In this document: one piece after another, positions 42,484 through 52,379 of the stretch
How positions within the stretch are numbered: position 1 is the first letter of the stretch
Layout: each line of letters starts with the position of its first letter
NCBI GenBank assembly: GCA_016709665.1
Contig: JADJMI010000029.1
Coordinates: 124,001-188,000, forward strand
Direction: 5' to 3'
Source of the DNA: Betaproteobacteria bacterium
GTDB taxonomy: Bacteria > Pseudomonadota > Gammaproteobacteria > Burkholderiales > Usitatibacteraceae
Length of the DNA: 64,000 nucleotides
Notes under the pieces: model-generated
What the model was told of the DNA's origin: nothing
Database searches by the model: none
The model's input: only the letters and a program-made list of their open reading frames with translations
Translations under genes and position numbers: made by a program

Positions 42484-42876
42484 TTAGCGCTTCGAGTATT
42501 GCTTGCGGCGGCGCGCCTTGTGGAAGCCGACCTTCTTGCGCTCCACCTCGCGGGCGTCCCGCGTCACGAGGCCGGCCTTGGAGAGGGCGGGCTTGAGCGT
42601 GGGATCGTATTCGATGAGGGCACGCGTGATGCCATGACGCACGGCGCCGGCCTGACCGGATTCGCCTCCGCCAAGGACGTTGACCTTGATGTCGAAGGTC
42701 TGCGCGTGGTTCGTGAGTTCAAGGGGCTGGCGCACGATCATGCGGCCGGTCTCGCGAGAAAAATATTCGTCGAGGGGCTTGTCGTTCACGACAATCTGGC
42801 CCTTGCCGGCCTTGATGAACACACGGGCAACCGCATTCTTGCGACGACCCGTTCCGTAGTTGTACTTGCCGATCAT
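42484..42876 (-). CDS. rpsI: 30S ribosomal protein S9 (uS9)
   Basis: 130 residues. Family hallmarks are YGTGRRKNAVARVFIKAGKG near the start, GGGESGQAGAVRHGITRAL in the middle, and the basic C-terminal tail ending KARRRKQYSKR that reaches the P-site tRNA. It follows rplM by 13 bases in the conserved L13-S9 operon. Confidence 0.97.
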   Translation of the reverse strand: MIGKYNYGTGRRKNAVARVFIKAGKGQIVVNDKPLDEYFSRETGRMIVRQPLELTNHAQTFDIKVNVLGGGESGQAGAVRHGITRALIEYDPTLKPALSKAGLVTRDAREVERKKVGFHKARRRKQYSKR

Positions 42877-42889
42877 GATCGTTCGCTCC

Positions 42890-43318
42890 TTAGATCTCGA
42901 GGGCCTTGGGCTGCTGGCTGGTATGCGGATGCGCGGGGCCGGCGTAGATCTTGAGCTTCTTGATCATGGCGTAGCCGAGGCGGCCCTTGGGGAGCATGCC
43001 CTTCACCGCGAGCTTGAGGACGCGATCCGGATGGCGTGCCTGAAGCTTGTCGAACGTGGTTTCGTAGATGCCGCCCGGGTAAGTCGAGTGGCGGTAGTAT
43101 TTCTTGTCCGAGCTTTTCGCGCCCGTCACGCGAAGCTTTTCCACGTTCACCACGACGATGTAATCGCCGGTGTCGACGTGGGGGGTGAATTCAGGCTTGT
43201 GCTTGCCGCGCAGTCGCTTGGACACCTCGACCGCGAGGCGGCCGAGAACCTTGTCAGTGGCGTCGACGACGAACCAGTCGGGCTTTACTTCCGCGGGCTT
43301 GGCGGAAAAAGTCTTCAT
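42890..43318 (-). CDS. rplM: 50S ribosomal protein L13 (uL13)
   Basis: 142 residues, standard length. Typical segments are WFVVDATDKVLGRLA, LRGKHKPEFTPHVDTGDYIV, and KGMLPKGRLGYAMIKKLKIY. First gene of the rplM-rpsI operon. Confidence 0.97.
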   Translation of the reverse strand: MKTFSAKPAEVKPDWFVVDATDKVLGRLAVEVSKRLRGKHKPEFTPHVDTGDYIVVVNVEKLRVTGAKSSDKKYYRHSTYPGGIYETTFDKLQARHPDRVLKLAVKGMLPKGRLGYAMIKKLKIYAGPAHPHTSQQPKALEI

Positions 43319-43409
43319 GAAAATCCTCACGTGAATGGTGTCCCTGGGTGCTCCCGGCAAACGGCCGGAAATACTTTGGACGCCTTGTTTGGGGTAAAGC
43401 GAACCCGAA

Positions 43410-43438
43410 ATTTTAGACAAATCATGCCCTTGTGTCAA
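43410..43438 (-). promoter_or_regulatory. rplM-rpsI promoter
   Basis: On the minus strand a perfect TTGACA (43438-43433) and TAAAAT (43415-43410) are separated by exactly 17 bases, about 92 bases before the rplM ATG. One of the strongest sigma70 matches in the window. Confidence 0.85.
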
Positions 43439-43517
43439 TCAAGGCGTTCGGGGCCCGGCTACGGCCAATGGGGCTCGTCACCTCGGATAGAATGCGGATC
43501 GCACCCCGGAACCCGCC

Positions 43518-44576
43518 ATGGACACCCAGAAATTCGAGCAGTACGCCCGCGCCGCGGCCATCGCGCTCCTCGCGCTCGGCTGCATCCTCGTGGTTCGCCC
43601 CTTCCTGGCGGCGCTGCTGTTCGCCGCGGTCCTGTGCCTTTCGACCTGGCCGGCCTTCGAGTGGGTCCGGGGCCGGCTGGGCGGGCGGGATTCCGCGACG
43701 GCCTTGCTGTTCGCCTTCGGCATGCTCTTCGCCATTGCCCTGCCGGTCGCGATCGCGGCTCACAGCCTCATCACGCATTCCGCGCAGGCGATCGACATGG
43801 TCAAGGGGTTCTTCGATCGCGGCCCGATGGAACTGCCGGCGTGGCTGATTCAGTTGCCCGTCGTGGGGTCCGGCATCGACGAGTATTGGCACCGTCTCAC
43901 CGGAAGCCGCGAGGAGATCGTCGCCCTGGCCAAGCGCCTGGCCGATCCGGCCAAGAACATGCTGTTCGCCGCGGGGGCAGCGGCCGGCGAAGGGCTCCTG
44001 CAGATTCTCATCGCGATCTTCGTGGCTTTCTTCCTCTACAGGGACGGCGAGAAATTCGCCTCGATGATCCGGGACGCGGTGACGCGGCTCGCCGGCTCGG
44101 AAAAGGGCCTCGAGGTCGTGGCCACCGCCCAAGGCGCCGTGAAAGGTGTCGTGTACGGACTCATCGGCACGGCGATCGCGCAAGCGATCGTCGCACTGAT
44201 CGGCTTCATGATCGCCGGCGTCCCGGGCGCCTTCCTGCTCTCGGCCCTGACGTTCGTCCTCTCCCTGGTCCCCATGGGCCCCGTTCTGATCTGGGGCGGC
44301 GCGGCTGCCTGGCTCTATTCGCAGGGCGAGTCGGGTTGGGCGATCTTCATGGTCGTCTATGGCCTTGCGGTCATCAGTTCCGTCGACAACTTCGTGAAGC
44401 CGATCCTCATGAGCCGCGCCGGCGGCCTGTCGATGCTGCTCGTCGTGCTGGGCGTCTTCGGCGGCGCCGTGGCGTTCGGGTTCATCGGCCTCTTTGTCGG
44501 CCCTGCCCTGCTCGCCGTGGCTTGGGGGCTCTGGAATGCGTGGCTTGCCGGGCGAAAGAGCGGGGGCCAGTCATGA
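43518..44576 (+). CDS. AI-2E family transporter (PerM/TqsA-like permease)
   Basis: 352 residues with seven to eight hydrophobic helices. The family is recognisable by the helix after a long amphipathic region (IAIFVAFFLYRDGE), GTAIAQAIVALIGFMIAGVP, LSLVPMGPVLIW and the C-terminal FVKPILMSRAGGLSMLLVVL. Members export diverse small molecules or ions; the quorum-signal name is not predictive. A TAGAAT at 43488-43493 may be the -10. Its stop overlaps the next start (ATGA). Confidence 0.85.
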   Translation: MDTQKFEQYARAAAIALLALGCILVVRPFLAALLFAAVLCLSTWPAFEWVRGRLGGRDSATALLFAFGMLFAIALPVAIAAHSLITHSAQAIDMVKGFFDRGPMELPAWLIQLPVVGSGIDEYWHRLTGSREEIVALAKRLADPAKNMLFAAGAAAGEGLLQILIAIFVAFFLYRDGEKFASMIRDAVTRLAGSEKGLEVVATAQGAVKGVVYGLIGTAIAQAIVALIGFMIAGVPGAFLLSALTFVLSLVPMGPVLIWGGAAAWLYSQGESGWAIFMVVYGLAVISSVDNFVKPILMSRAGGLSMLLVVLGVFGGAVAFGFIGLFVGPALLAVAWGLWNAWLAGRKSGGQS

Positions 44577-44989
44577 AGGCGAGAGTCCAGTTGCTCGAGG
44601 GAATGACTTTCGTCGCCGAGAGCGGCAGCGGTCATGCGGTCGTGTTCGACGCGGCGCCGGACGTCGGTGGCCGCGATCTCGGACCCCGGCCGATGGAACT
44701 GGTGCTGATGGGCACGGGCGGATGCAGCGCGATCGACGTGGTCCACATCCTGCGCAAGGCCCGCCAGGACATCACCGGATGCACCGTCGAACTGGACAGT
44801 GAGCGCGCGCCGGAGGACCCGAAAGTCTTCACGCGCATTCACATGCGCTTCGTCGTCACGGGAAGGTCCCTCAGTACCGCCCATGTCGAGCGAGCCGTGA
44901 AGCTTTCGAAGGAAAAATACTGCTCGGCATCGATCATGCTGGCCAAGACGGCCGAGATCACGACCGAGATCGAAATCCGCGAGGCCTGA
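44573..44989 (+). CDS. OsmC/YhfA-family protein
   Basis: 138 residues. The two conserved cysteines of the OsmC fold are present in LMGTGGCSAIDVVHIL and SKEKYCSASIMLAK, which suggests thiol-dependent hydroperoxide reduction. It resembles the YhfA branch, whose role is unclear. It overlaps the AI-2E gene by four bases and converges on coq7 with a 6-base gap. Confidence 0.88.
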   Translation: MKARVQLLEGMTFVAESGSGHAVVFDAAPDVGGRDLGPRPMELVLMGTGGCSAIDVVHILRKARQDITGCTVELDSERAPEDPKVFTRIHMRFVVTGRSLSTAHVERAVKLSKEKYCSASIMLAKTAEITTEIEIREA

Positions 44990-44995
44990 GCTTCG

Positions 44996-45622
44996 CTAGA
45001 ACCGGTAGGCCGTTGCCGTCATCACCTTCGCGACGGCCTTCATCGCGCCGCGAACCGGTCCGGGAAGCGGTGTGCCACCCAGGCTTTCGCCGGTGCCTGC
45101 ATGGCGAATCTCGTCCTCGCGCATCTGGACCAGGATGGCGCGGCTGCGCTCATCCGTCGCCGGCAGGGACTCGAGATGTCCGTCGATGTGGTGCTCGACC
45201 TGCCGCTCGGTTTCCACCAGGAATCCCATGCTCCAGCGGTCGCCGGCAAGGCCGGAGGCGATTCCCAGGCCGAACGAACCGGCGTACCAGAGCGGCGTGA
45301 AGAGGCTGGGCTTGCCACCCAGTTCGCCGAGCCGCTCCGCGCACCACGCGAGATGGTCCTTCTCCTCTGCCCCAGCCACTTCGAGAGCGCGTCGCACCTC
45401 GGGGTCGCGCGCGACAAGCGCCTGCCCGGCATAGAGGGCCTGTGCGCACACTTCGCCGGCGTGATCGACCCGCATCAGTCCCGCGACGTGCGCACGGTCC
45501 ACGGGGTCGTCCACTTTCATGCCGCGGGGTCCCGGCGCAGGTCGCGACGCGATGGCCGCCCCGGAAACGGTCCGGAGCGCGTTGTCCGCGGCGATGAGCA
45601 GGCGATCGATGGCGGTGATCAT
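44996..45622 (-). CDS. coq7: Demethoxyubiquinone hydroxylase Coq7
   Basis: 208 residues. The di-iron carboxylate motifs are visible: the Glu of MRVDHAGEVCAQALYAGQAL, the ExxH of AGAEEKDHLAW, the Glu of VETERQVEHHIDGHL, and the final ExxH in REDEIRHAG. It inserts the last ring hydroxyl group in ubiquinone synthesis, as an alternative to UbiF. Two UbiH-family hydroxylases occur 10 kb away. Confidence 0.92.
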   Translation of the reverse strand: MITAIDRLLIAADNALRTVSGAAIASRPAPGPRGMKVDDPVDRAHVAGLMRVDHAGEVCAQALYAGQALVARDPEVRRALEVAGAEEKDHLAWCAERLGELGGKPSLFTPLWYAGSFGLGIASGLAGDRWSMGFLVETERQVEHHIDGHLESLPATDERSRAILVQMREDEIRHAGTGESLGGTPLPGPVRGAMKAVAKVMTATAYRF

Positions 45623-45652
45623 GCGAACCTTCCCCGGGGCAGAAAATGAAAA

Positions 45653-45679
45653 AAGGGCGCGGTGTCGAGCCGCGCCCTT
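45653..45679 (-). terminator. Rho-independent terminator of the porin gene
   Basis: A 10-base GC-rich stem (45653-45662 with 45670-45679) followed on the minus strand by a T-rich run (TTTTTTCATTTT with stem edge). Located 33 bases after the porin stop. Confidence 0.85.
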
Positions 45680-45712
45680 CTCGATGCAACCGGCCGAAGC
45701 CGGGCGAAGCCT

Positions 45713-46735
45713 TTAGAACACGTGACGCAGGCCGACGGCGATGCCTTGCGGATCCTGGCCGGCCGAGATGGCCAGCGCGTTCGCACCGAAGTTGCCGCTC
45801 GCCGTGTTGTTGTTGTCAACCTTCGTGTACTGCGCGAGGAAGAACGTGCGCTTCGAGAAGTTGAACTGGTACCCGACCGTGTGGGAGCTTGCTTCCGGCT
45901 GCTCGGCACCCGACGCGCCACCATCCTGGGAGTCCTGATACTGGTAGATGAACTGGTGCTTGCCGGCGGTGAAGACACCGTTGGCCATGTAGGACTTCTT
46001 CTTCGTCAGGTTGGTCTTCTTGTACTCGCCATACAGGCCGCCGAGCTTGACCGGGCCGATCACGAACGAGCCGCCAATCGAGTTGGCTTCCTGCTCCTTG
46101 AGGGTGGCCGAAGCATCCTCGAGCTTCTCGTAGGCGTAGAACAGGTAGATCGGACCCTTGCCCCAAGTAAGGCTTGCGGCCATTTCCTGCGGGTCCAGCG
46201 AAGCCGTCTTGCCTTCGTTGGCACCGTAGGACACGCGGGCCGCGAAGCCGGCGAGGTTGGGCGACCAGTACTGGACGACGTTCTGGACGCGGCGATCGTG
46301 GTTGCCCTGGTCATTGTTGATTCCGGTGATGCCACCGATCGTCAGGTCGCCGAACGGATCCACGGCGATCGTCGCCGACTTGTAAGGCGAATCCCAACGC
46401 CCCATCAGGACGCTGCCGAAGCCGCCTTGAAGGCCGATGCCGCTGTTACGCGCGGCAAAGGTGGTGTTGTTGGAGTCGGGACGGAATGCGGTCTCCAACT
46501 GGAAGAAGGCCTTGAGGCCGCCACCCAGGTCCTCGGTGCCACGAACGCCAAGCAGCGACGACTGGTCGCTGACGCGATTGCGGCGCGCCACGGGGGATGC
46601 ACCACCCTTCGCCTCGACGGACTCGAACATCACGTAGACGCGACCGTAGAGGGTCACCGGATTCGCGGTCTGGGCCATGGCGGCCGGGGCAACGCTCGCC
46701 GCCGCCACTGCCAGAGCGATCAGTTTCTTGTTCAT
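45713..46735 (-). CDS. Gram-negative trimeric porin (Burkholderia Omp type)
   Basis: 340 residues with a signal peptide (MNKKLIALAVAAASVAPAAM, cleavage after AQ). The mature start (NPVTLYGRVYVMFESVE), the SSLLGVRGTEDLGGGLKAFF motif and the terminal Phe in GIAVGLRHVF are typical of betaproteobacterial 16-strand porins. A Shine-Dalgarno AAAGGAG precedes the ATG. Codon use is strongly biased, fitting high expression. Confidence 0.93.
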   Translation of the reverse strand: MNKKLIALAVAAASVAPAAMAQTANPVTLYGRVYVMFESVEAKGGASPVARRNRVSDQSSLLGVRGTEDLGGGLKAFFQLETAFRPDSNNTTFAARNSGIGLQGGFGSVLMGRWDSPYKSATIAVDPFGDLTIGGITGINNDQGNHDRRVQNVVQYWSPNLAGFAARVSYGANEGKTASLDPQEMAASLTWGKGPIYLFYAYEKLEDASATLKEQEANSIGGSFVIGPVKLGGLYGEYKKTNLTKKKSYMANGVFTAGKHQFIYQYQDSQDGGASGAEQPEASSHTVGYQFNFSKRTFFLAQYTKVDNNNTASGNFGANALAISAGQDPQGIAVGLRHVF

Positions 46736-46940
46736 CAGAATCTCCTTTGTTTGAAGTGAGGCCGAATTCACTTGAAGCGCTGTAAACCGCTAGGGGATCT
46801 ATGCCCCGATTCTTGGCACTTCTCCCATCAATCCTTTGAGAAGCCAATCGCATCATGCCAAACCCTAGGGCTTCTCTCAAGGGGGGGGTGTAAACCCCGC
46901 AACAACCACCCTCCCCTGTTGCGCCCCTGCAACGGGCTTT
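46736..46940. other. Intergenic region between porin and trpC
   Basis: A 205-base gap with no gene: the porin leader and promoter on its left, and the trpC 3' end on its right. A short GTTGC/GCAAC stem at about 46918-46933 could be a weak trp-operon terminator. It includes an uninterrupted run of nine G's near 46880. No clear -35/-10 pair is found for the porin. Confidence 0.4.
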
Positions 46941-47735
46941 TCACCATTGGCCGAAGAGCCGGGCCAGCTCCGCGCCGGGCTCGTCGGCGGCCATGAAGGC
47001 ACCCCCGACTAAGTAGGCGCTTACATTAGCACACTTGAGCCGGGTGACGTCTTCCGGCGTCGAAATCCCGCTCTCCGTGACCGGCAACCGGCCTTCCGGG
47101 ATACGGCCAAGAAGGCCGATCGTCGTATCGAGCGAGGTCCTGAAAGTCCGCAGGTCGCGGTTGTTGATCCCGACGAGGGGCGTCGCGAGTCGAAGCGCCC
47201 TGTCGAGCTGGCCACCATCGTGGGACTCGACCAGCACGTCCATGCCCAGCCCTTGCGCGAGGCCCTCAAGGTGGGCAAGTTCCGGGTCCGGCGCCGCATC
47301 CATGATGAGAAGGATGCAGTCCGCTCCCCAGGACCGGGCCTCGAACACCTGGTACGGATCGATGATGAAGTCCTTGCGGATCACGGGCAGCGAACAGGCC
47401 GCGCGAGCGGCGCGCAGATCGTCCGCGCTCCCGCCGAAGAACTCGCGATCGGTGAGCACCGACAGGCAAGCAGCCCCGTTGGTTTGGTATGAAGCGGCTA
47501 TACGTGCAGGATCCAAATCCGCTCGAATAACCCCCAGGCTGGGACTCGCCCGCTTGATCTCCGCGATGACGGCCGGCCGGCCCGCGGCGATCTTGGCGCG
47601 AAGCGCCCGCTCGAAACCTCGCGGCGCTTCGGCCACGAGAGCGTCGCGCTCCACGGTTTCGAGCGGCCGTCGTTCCCGTGCCTCGGCGACTTCCCGCCGC
47701 TTCACCTCGAGGATGCGCTGGAGGATATCGGCCAT
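46941..47735 (-). CDS. trpC: Indole-3-glycerol phosphate synthase
   Basis: 264 residues, a TIM barrel. Catalytic segments are VIAEIKRASPSLGVIR (Glu and Lys), SVLTDREFFGG, PVIRKDFIIDPYQVFEARSW and VGINNRDLRTF, with VTESGIST near the C-terminus. It closes the indole ring in tryptophan synthesis. The ATG lies one base after the trpD stop. Last gene of trpEGDC. Confidence 0.96.
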   Translation of the reverse strand: MADILQRILEVKRREVAEARERRPLETVERDALVAEAPRGFERALRAKIAAGRPAVIAEIKRASPSLGVIRADLDPARIAASYQTNGAACLSVLTDREFFGGSADDLRAARAACSLPVIRKDFIIDPYQVFEARSWGADCILLIMDAAPDPELAHLEGLAQGLGMDVLVESHDGGQLDRALRLATPLVGINNRDLRTFRTSLDTTIGLLGRIPEGRLPVTESGISTPEDVTRLKCANVSAYLVGGAFMAADEPGAELARLFGQW

Positions 47736-47736
47736 G

Positions 47737-48773
47737 TCAGCCCGACTTCGACAGGCCGCGGGCAAACGCGACGAGGCGGTCGAGCGACGCGCGGGCCGCC
47801 CCGGAGGCGATCGACTCGGCGGCGAGCTTCACGCCGTCCGAAAGGCTCGCCACGACCCCCGACACGTAAAGCGCCGCCGCCGCATTGAGCACCACGATGT
47901 CGCGCGAGGGGCCGGGCTCGTTCGCCAGCACCGCGAGCACGCGCGGGCCTTCGACTCTTCCGGTCCCGGTACCTGGATCGCCTCGATGGGAGCGGTCGCG
48001 ATACCGAACTGGCCCGGTTCCACGACGTACTCGACGATGTTTCCGTCGCGAAGCTCGGCGACGTGGGTGGGTCCCGTGATCGTGATCTCGTCGAGCCCGT
48101 CCGCGCCGTGGACCGTGAGGACATGGCGGCTGCCGAGCATCTGCAGGACCCGGGCCTGGATGCCCACGAGATCCGGGTGGAACACGCCCATCACCTGGTT
48201 CGGGGCGCCCGCCGGATTCGTGAGGGGCCCCAGGATGTTGAGAATGGTGCGCATGCCCAGTTCCTTGCGCACCGGGGCCGCGTGCTTCATGGCGGGATGG
48301 TGGTTGGGCGCGAACATGAAGCCGAGCCCCACTTCGCGCAGGCACAGGCCGACCTGCTCCGGCGCGAGCGCCAGGTTCACGCCGAGGCTCTCCAGCACGT
48401 CGGCACTGCCCGACCGGGAGGAGACCGAACGCCCGCCATGCTTCGCGACGCGCGCCCCGCCTGCGGCGGCGACGAAGGCCGCCGTGGTCGAGATGTTGAA
48501 CGTGCGGGATTTGTCCCCGCCCGTGCCGCAGGTATCGACGAGATGCTCCAGGCCCGCGGTATCGACCTTGGTGGAGAACTCCCGCATCACGAACGCCGCC
48601 GCGGCGATCTCCGAGACGGATTCCGACTTCACGTGCAGGCCCATGAGGATCGCCGAGAGCTGCACCGGCGTCACCTTGCCCTCCATCACCTGGCGCATGA
48701 GGTCGACCATCTCGTCGTAGAAGATCTCCCGCTTGTCGCAAAGCCGGTTGATCGCTTCCTGGGCCGTGAACAT
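47737..48773 (-). pseudogene. trpD: Anthranilate phosphoribosyltransferase, split by one frameshift
   Basis: The N-terminal frame covers most of the enzyme: the PRPP-binding DTCGTGGDKSRTFNIS, AKHGGRSVSSRSGSADVLE and PNQVMGVFHPDLV, up to VPGPEESKAR. Homology then continues in another frame (VLAVLANEPGPSRDIVVLNA to the stop). The junction lies at about 47938-47950 in a GC-alternating stretch. The total is one base short of a whole number of codons; restoring it gives 345 residues. Neighbouring trp genes and the conservation on both sides argue against loss of function. Confidence 0.85.
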
Positions 48774-48775
48774 GG

Positions 48776-49342
<567 letters not shown>

Positions 49343-49352
49343 GGCGGGCTCC

Positions 49353-50833
49353 TCAGGCGGCGGGGGCGTCGAGCCCCTCGTTCACGCGCTCGGCCGCGGC
49401 GAGGAGCGCGCGCGCCTTGTTGCGCGTCTCGAGCCACTCGCTCTCGGGGATGGAATCGGCCACGATGCCGGCGGCCGCCTGCACGTGGAGCTGGCCGTCC
49501 TTCACGACCCCCGTGCGGATCGCGATCGCGAGATCGAGGTTGCCGTTGAAGCCCAGGTAGCCCGCCGCACCCGCGTACACGCCGCGGCGTTCGGGCTCCA
49601 GCTCGTCGATGATCTCCATGGAACGCACCTTGGGCGCGCCGGTGACGGTGCCGGCCGGAAACGTGGCGCGCAGCAACTCCATCGGCGTGAGCGCGGGATC
49701 GACTTCGCCCTCGACGTTGGACACCATGTGCATCACGTGGGAATACCGCTCGACAACCATCTGCTCGGTGACCTTCACGGTGCCCACCCGGGCGATGCGC
49801 CCGATGTCGTTTCGGCCCAGGTCGATGAGCATCAGGTGCTCGGCGCGCTCCTTCGGGTCGCTCACCAGTTCGCGCTCCATCGCGAGGTCCTTCTCCGGCG
49901 TGCCGCCCCGCTTCCGCGTGCCGGCGATGGGCCGCACCGTGACCTTGTCGCCCTCGCGGCGCACGAGGATCTCCGGCGAGGCCCCCACCAGCTGGCTGTC
50001 GCCGAAATCGAAGTAGAACATGTAGGGAGACGGATTGATCGAGCGGAGCGCCCGGTACAGGTGGACGGCGGAACCGGGATAGGCCTGCGTCAGACGCTGC
50101 GACACCTGCACCTGCATGATGTCGCCGTCGGTGATGTAGCGCTTCGCCTTCGCTACCGCCTCGTAGAACGCCGCTTCGCCGATGTTCGAGCGCGGGGGCT
50201 CGGGCGAATCGACGCGCTGGTGGGCGGGAAGCCGCGCCTCGCCCCGCAGGCGGTCGCGCAGCGCCTCGAGCTTGCCCCGCGCGTTCGCGAACGCCCCCCG
50301 GTCTCGCGCGGGTCGGCGTACACGATGAGGTGGACCTTGCCCGACAGGTTGTCGACGACCGCGAGTTCATCCGACAAGAGCAGCCGGATGTCCGGAAGCC
50401 CGATCGGGTCGGGACGCGCGTCCTTCGCGAGGCGCGATTCGATATAGCGGACGGTGTCGTAGGAGAAATAGCCGGCGAGCCCGCCGGTGAAGCGCAGCCC
50501 GGAGGCGAGCGGCGCCGCGGCCAGGCGCTTCATGTATTCGTCGACGAAGGCGAGCGGATCGCCTGCCTCGCGCTCCTCGACGACCCGGCCGTCGCGGATC
50601 ACCTTTGCCATCCCGCCAGCGACCTCGATTCGCTCGCGCGCGGCCAACCCGATGATCGAATAGCGACCGAAGCGCTCGCCGCCGATCACCGATTCGAGCA
50701 GGTAGGTGCCCGGCGCGTTCGCGAGCTTCAGGTAGAGGGCGAGCGGGGTGTCGAGATCGCAGAGCGACTCGAGCGTGAGGGGGACTCGGTTGAAGCCGGC
50801 GCGGGCCAGCGCAAGGAATTCGGTTTCAGTCAT
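49353..50833 (-). pseudogene. trpE: Anthranilate synthase component I, split by one frameshift
   Basis: The N-terminal frame (LESVIGGERFGRYSIIGLAA, the Trp-feedback LLES-type region) runs to HLIVYADPRETG. The catalytic chorismate-binding part (SPEILVRREGDKVTVRPIAG, GTRKRG, FPAGTVTGAPKVRSMEIIDE) reads in another frame. They meet at CCCCCC, 50294-50299 (G6 on the coding strand). One added base gives a 493-residue protein of normal length. First structural gene of trpEGDC. Confidence 0.88.
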
Positions 50834-50881
50834 GGGTCACCACGGGGTGCTCGGTTCGAAGGGGAAGGCGGCGGGACGCGT

Positions 50882-50932
50882 TCAGCGCCAGCTATGCCAT
50901 CGCCAGTCGAGCGGAAGACCGCGCAGTGCCAT
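50882..50932 (-). CDS. Putative tryptophan leader peptide (trpL-like), 16 residues
   Basis: In the 125-base gap between gph and trpE a short frame encodes MALRGLPLDWRWHSWR and a stop, with three Trp codons in its last seven residues. It ends 48 bases before the trpE ATG. Trp-rich leader peptides upstream of trpE are the hallmark of attenuation. The Shine-Dalgarno is weak and I cannot see a classic terminator with a T run; a small CACC/GGTG hairpin lies near the trpE ribosome-binding site. Evidence is composition and position. Confidence 0.5.
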   Translation of the reverse strand: MALRGLPLDWRWHSWR

Positions 50933-50958
50933 TTTCGCCGGGGAAACCTGAAGGGAAA

Positions 50959-51633
50959 TCAGGCGTCCATTGTAATCGATCTGGCCGCTTCCTCCACCGT
51001 GGCGACCACGGCGTCGGCGCCGAGCGCCTCGACGGGAAGACCTTCGCGGTAGCCGTACGGCACCACCACCACGGGGCATCCGGCGGCGCGCGCCGAATCC
51101 ACATCGTTGCGCGAGTCGCCCACCATGATCGCCTCGCGCGGCTGCACGCCGAGCTTCGCCACCGCGTGGAGCATCGGCTCCGGATGGGGTTTCTTGTTCG
51201 CCACCGTGTCGCCCGAGACCACCACGCCCATGAAGCGCATGAGCCCGGTGCGCTCGAGGAGCGGCACCGTGAAGCGCGCGGCCTTGTTCGTCACGCAGCC
51301 CATGGCGATGCCGGCCCGGGCGAGCGTCTCCATGCCTTCGACGACGCCCGGATACGGCCGCGTGCGCACCGCTAGCCCCTCGAGGTAGAGCCGCTCGAAC
51401 ACTTCGAGCGCATGGGCCGAATCCACGGCGCCGACGCCTCCCGTCGCCTCGAGGCTTCGCGCGACGAGGTTCTGCACGCCCTTGCCGATGTAGTCGCGAA
51501 TCTGCGATTCCGGGAGCGGCGCGCGACCGATCCGCTCGAGCATCGCGTTGGCGCAGGTCGCGAGGTCCGGCGCGGTGTCGAGAATCGTTCCGTCGAGGTC
51601 GAAGAGGACCGCGCGTATCGCGGTGCCGCTCAT
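50959..51633 (-). CDS. gph: Phosphoglycolate phosphatase (HAD family)
   Basis: 224 residues. HAD motifs: FDLDGTILDTAPDL (nucleophile Asp), the Thr of GCVTNKAARF, the Lys of NKKPHPEPML, and MVGDSRNDVDSARAAG. Gph removes 2-phosphoglycolate formed during DNA repair or photorespiration-like side reactions. Its ATG overlaps the rpe stop (ATGA). The rpe-gph-trpE order is widespread in beta- and gammaproteobacteria. Confidence 0.92.
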   Translation of the reverse strand: MSGTAIRAVLFDLDGTILDTAPDLATCANAMLERIGRAPLPESQIRDYIGKGVQNLVARSLEATGGVGAVDSAHALEVFERLYLEGLAVRTRPYPGVVEGMETLARAGIAMGCVTNKAARFTVPLLERTGLMRFMGVVVSGDTVANKKPHPEPMLHAVAKLGVQPREAIMVGDSRNDVDSARAAGCPVVVVPYGYREGLPVEALGADAVVATVEEAARSITMDA

Positions 51634-52292
51634 CGCGCGGCCGCCAGCGCCCCGCGCAGCTTCGCCATCGCCGCCTTGCGATCCTTCTCGCCGAAGACGG
51701 CCGAGCCGGCGACGAAGGTGTCGGCGCCGGCCTTCGCCACCGCCGCGATGTTGTCGGCCTTCACGCCGCCGTCGACTTCGAGCCAGATGTCGCGTCCGCT
51801 CGCGTCGATGCGCCGCCGCGCCTCGGCGATCTTGGGCAGCGCCGAAGCGATGAACGACTGGCCGCCGAACCCCGGGTTCACGCTCATGATGAGGATGAGG
51901 TCGACCTTGTCCATCACGTGGTCCAGCCAGGCGAGGGGCGTGGCCGGGTTGAACACGAGACCGGCCTTGCAGCCCTGGTCGCGGATGAGCGCGAGCGTAC
52001 GGTCGATGTGCTCGCTGGCCTCCGGATGGAAGCTGATGATCGACGCCCCGGCCTTCGCGAAGTCCGGCACGATGCGATCCACGGGCTTCACCATGAGGTG
52101 CACGTCGATGGGCACGCTCGAATGCGGCTTGATCGCCTCGCACACGAGCGGGCCCACGGTGAGGTTCGGCACGTAATGGTTGTCCATCACGTCGAAATGG
52201 ATGAGGTCGGCGCCGGCCGCGATCACGTCGCGCACTTCGTCGCCCAGACGGGCGAAATCGGCGGAAAGAAGGCTGGGGGCGATGCGGGCCAT
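51630..52292 (-). CDS. rpe: Ribulose-phosphate 3-epimerase
   Basis: 220 residues, full-length TIM barrel. Metal and substrate residues appear in APSLLSADFARLG, HFDVMDNHYVPNLTVGP, VDVHLMVKP-type segment (IDVHLMVKPVDR), MSVNPGFGGQSFI and LEVDGGVKADN. It interconverts ribulose- and xylulose-5-phosphate. Heads the rpe-gph-trp gene string. Confidence 0.96.
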   Translation of the reverse strand: MARIAPSLLSADFARLGDEVRDVIAAGADLIHFDVMDNHYVPNLTVGPLVCEAIKPHSSVPIDVHLMVKPVDRIVPDFAKAGASIISFHPEASEHIDRTLALIRDQGCKAGLVFNPATPLAWLDHVMDKVDLILIMSVNPGFGGQSFIASALPKIAEARRRIDASGRDIWLEVDGGVKADNIAAVAKAGADTFVAGSAVFGEKDRKAAMAKLRGALAAAR

Positions 52293-52379
52293 GGCGCGGG
52301 CATTCCGGGTGGGAAAGCGAAAATTCTACGCGATCGGCCGGCGTCCTTCGCGGCCGGGGAATCCTGCTACCATCATCCG

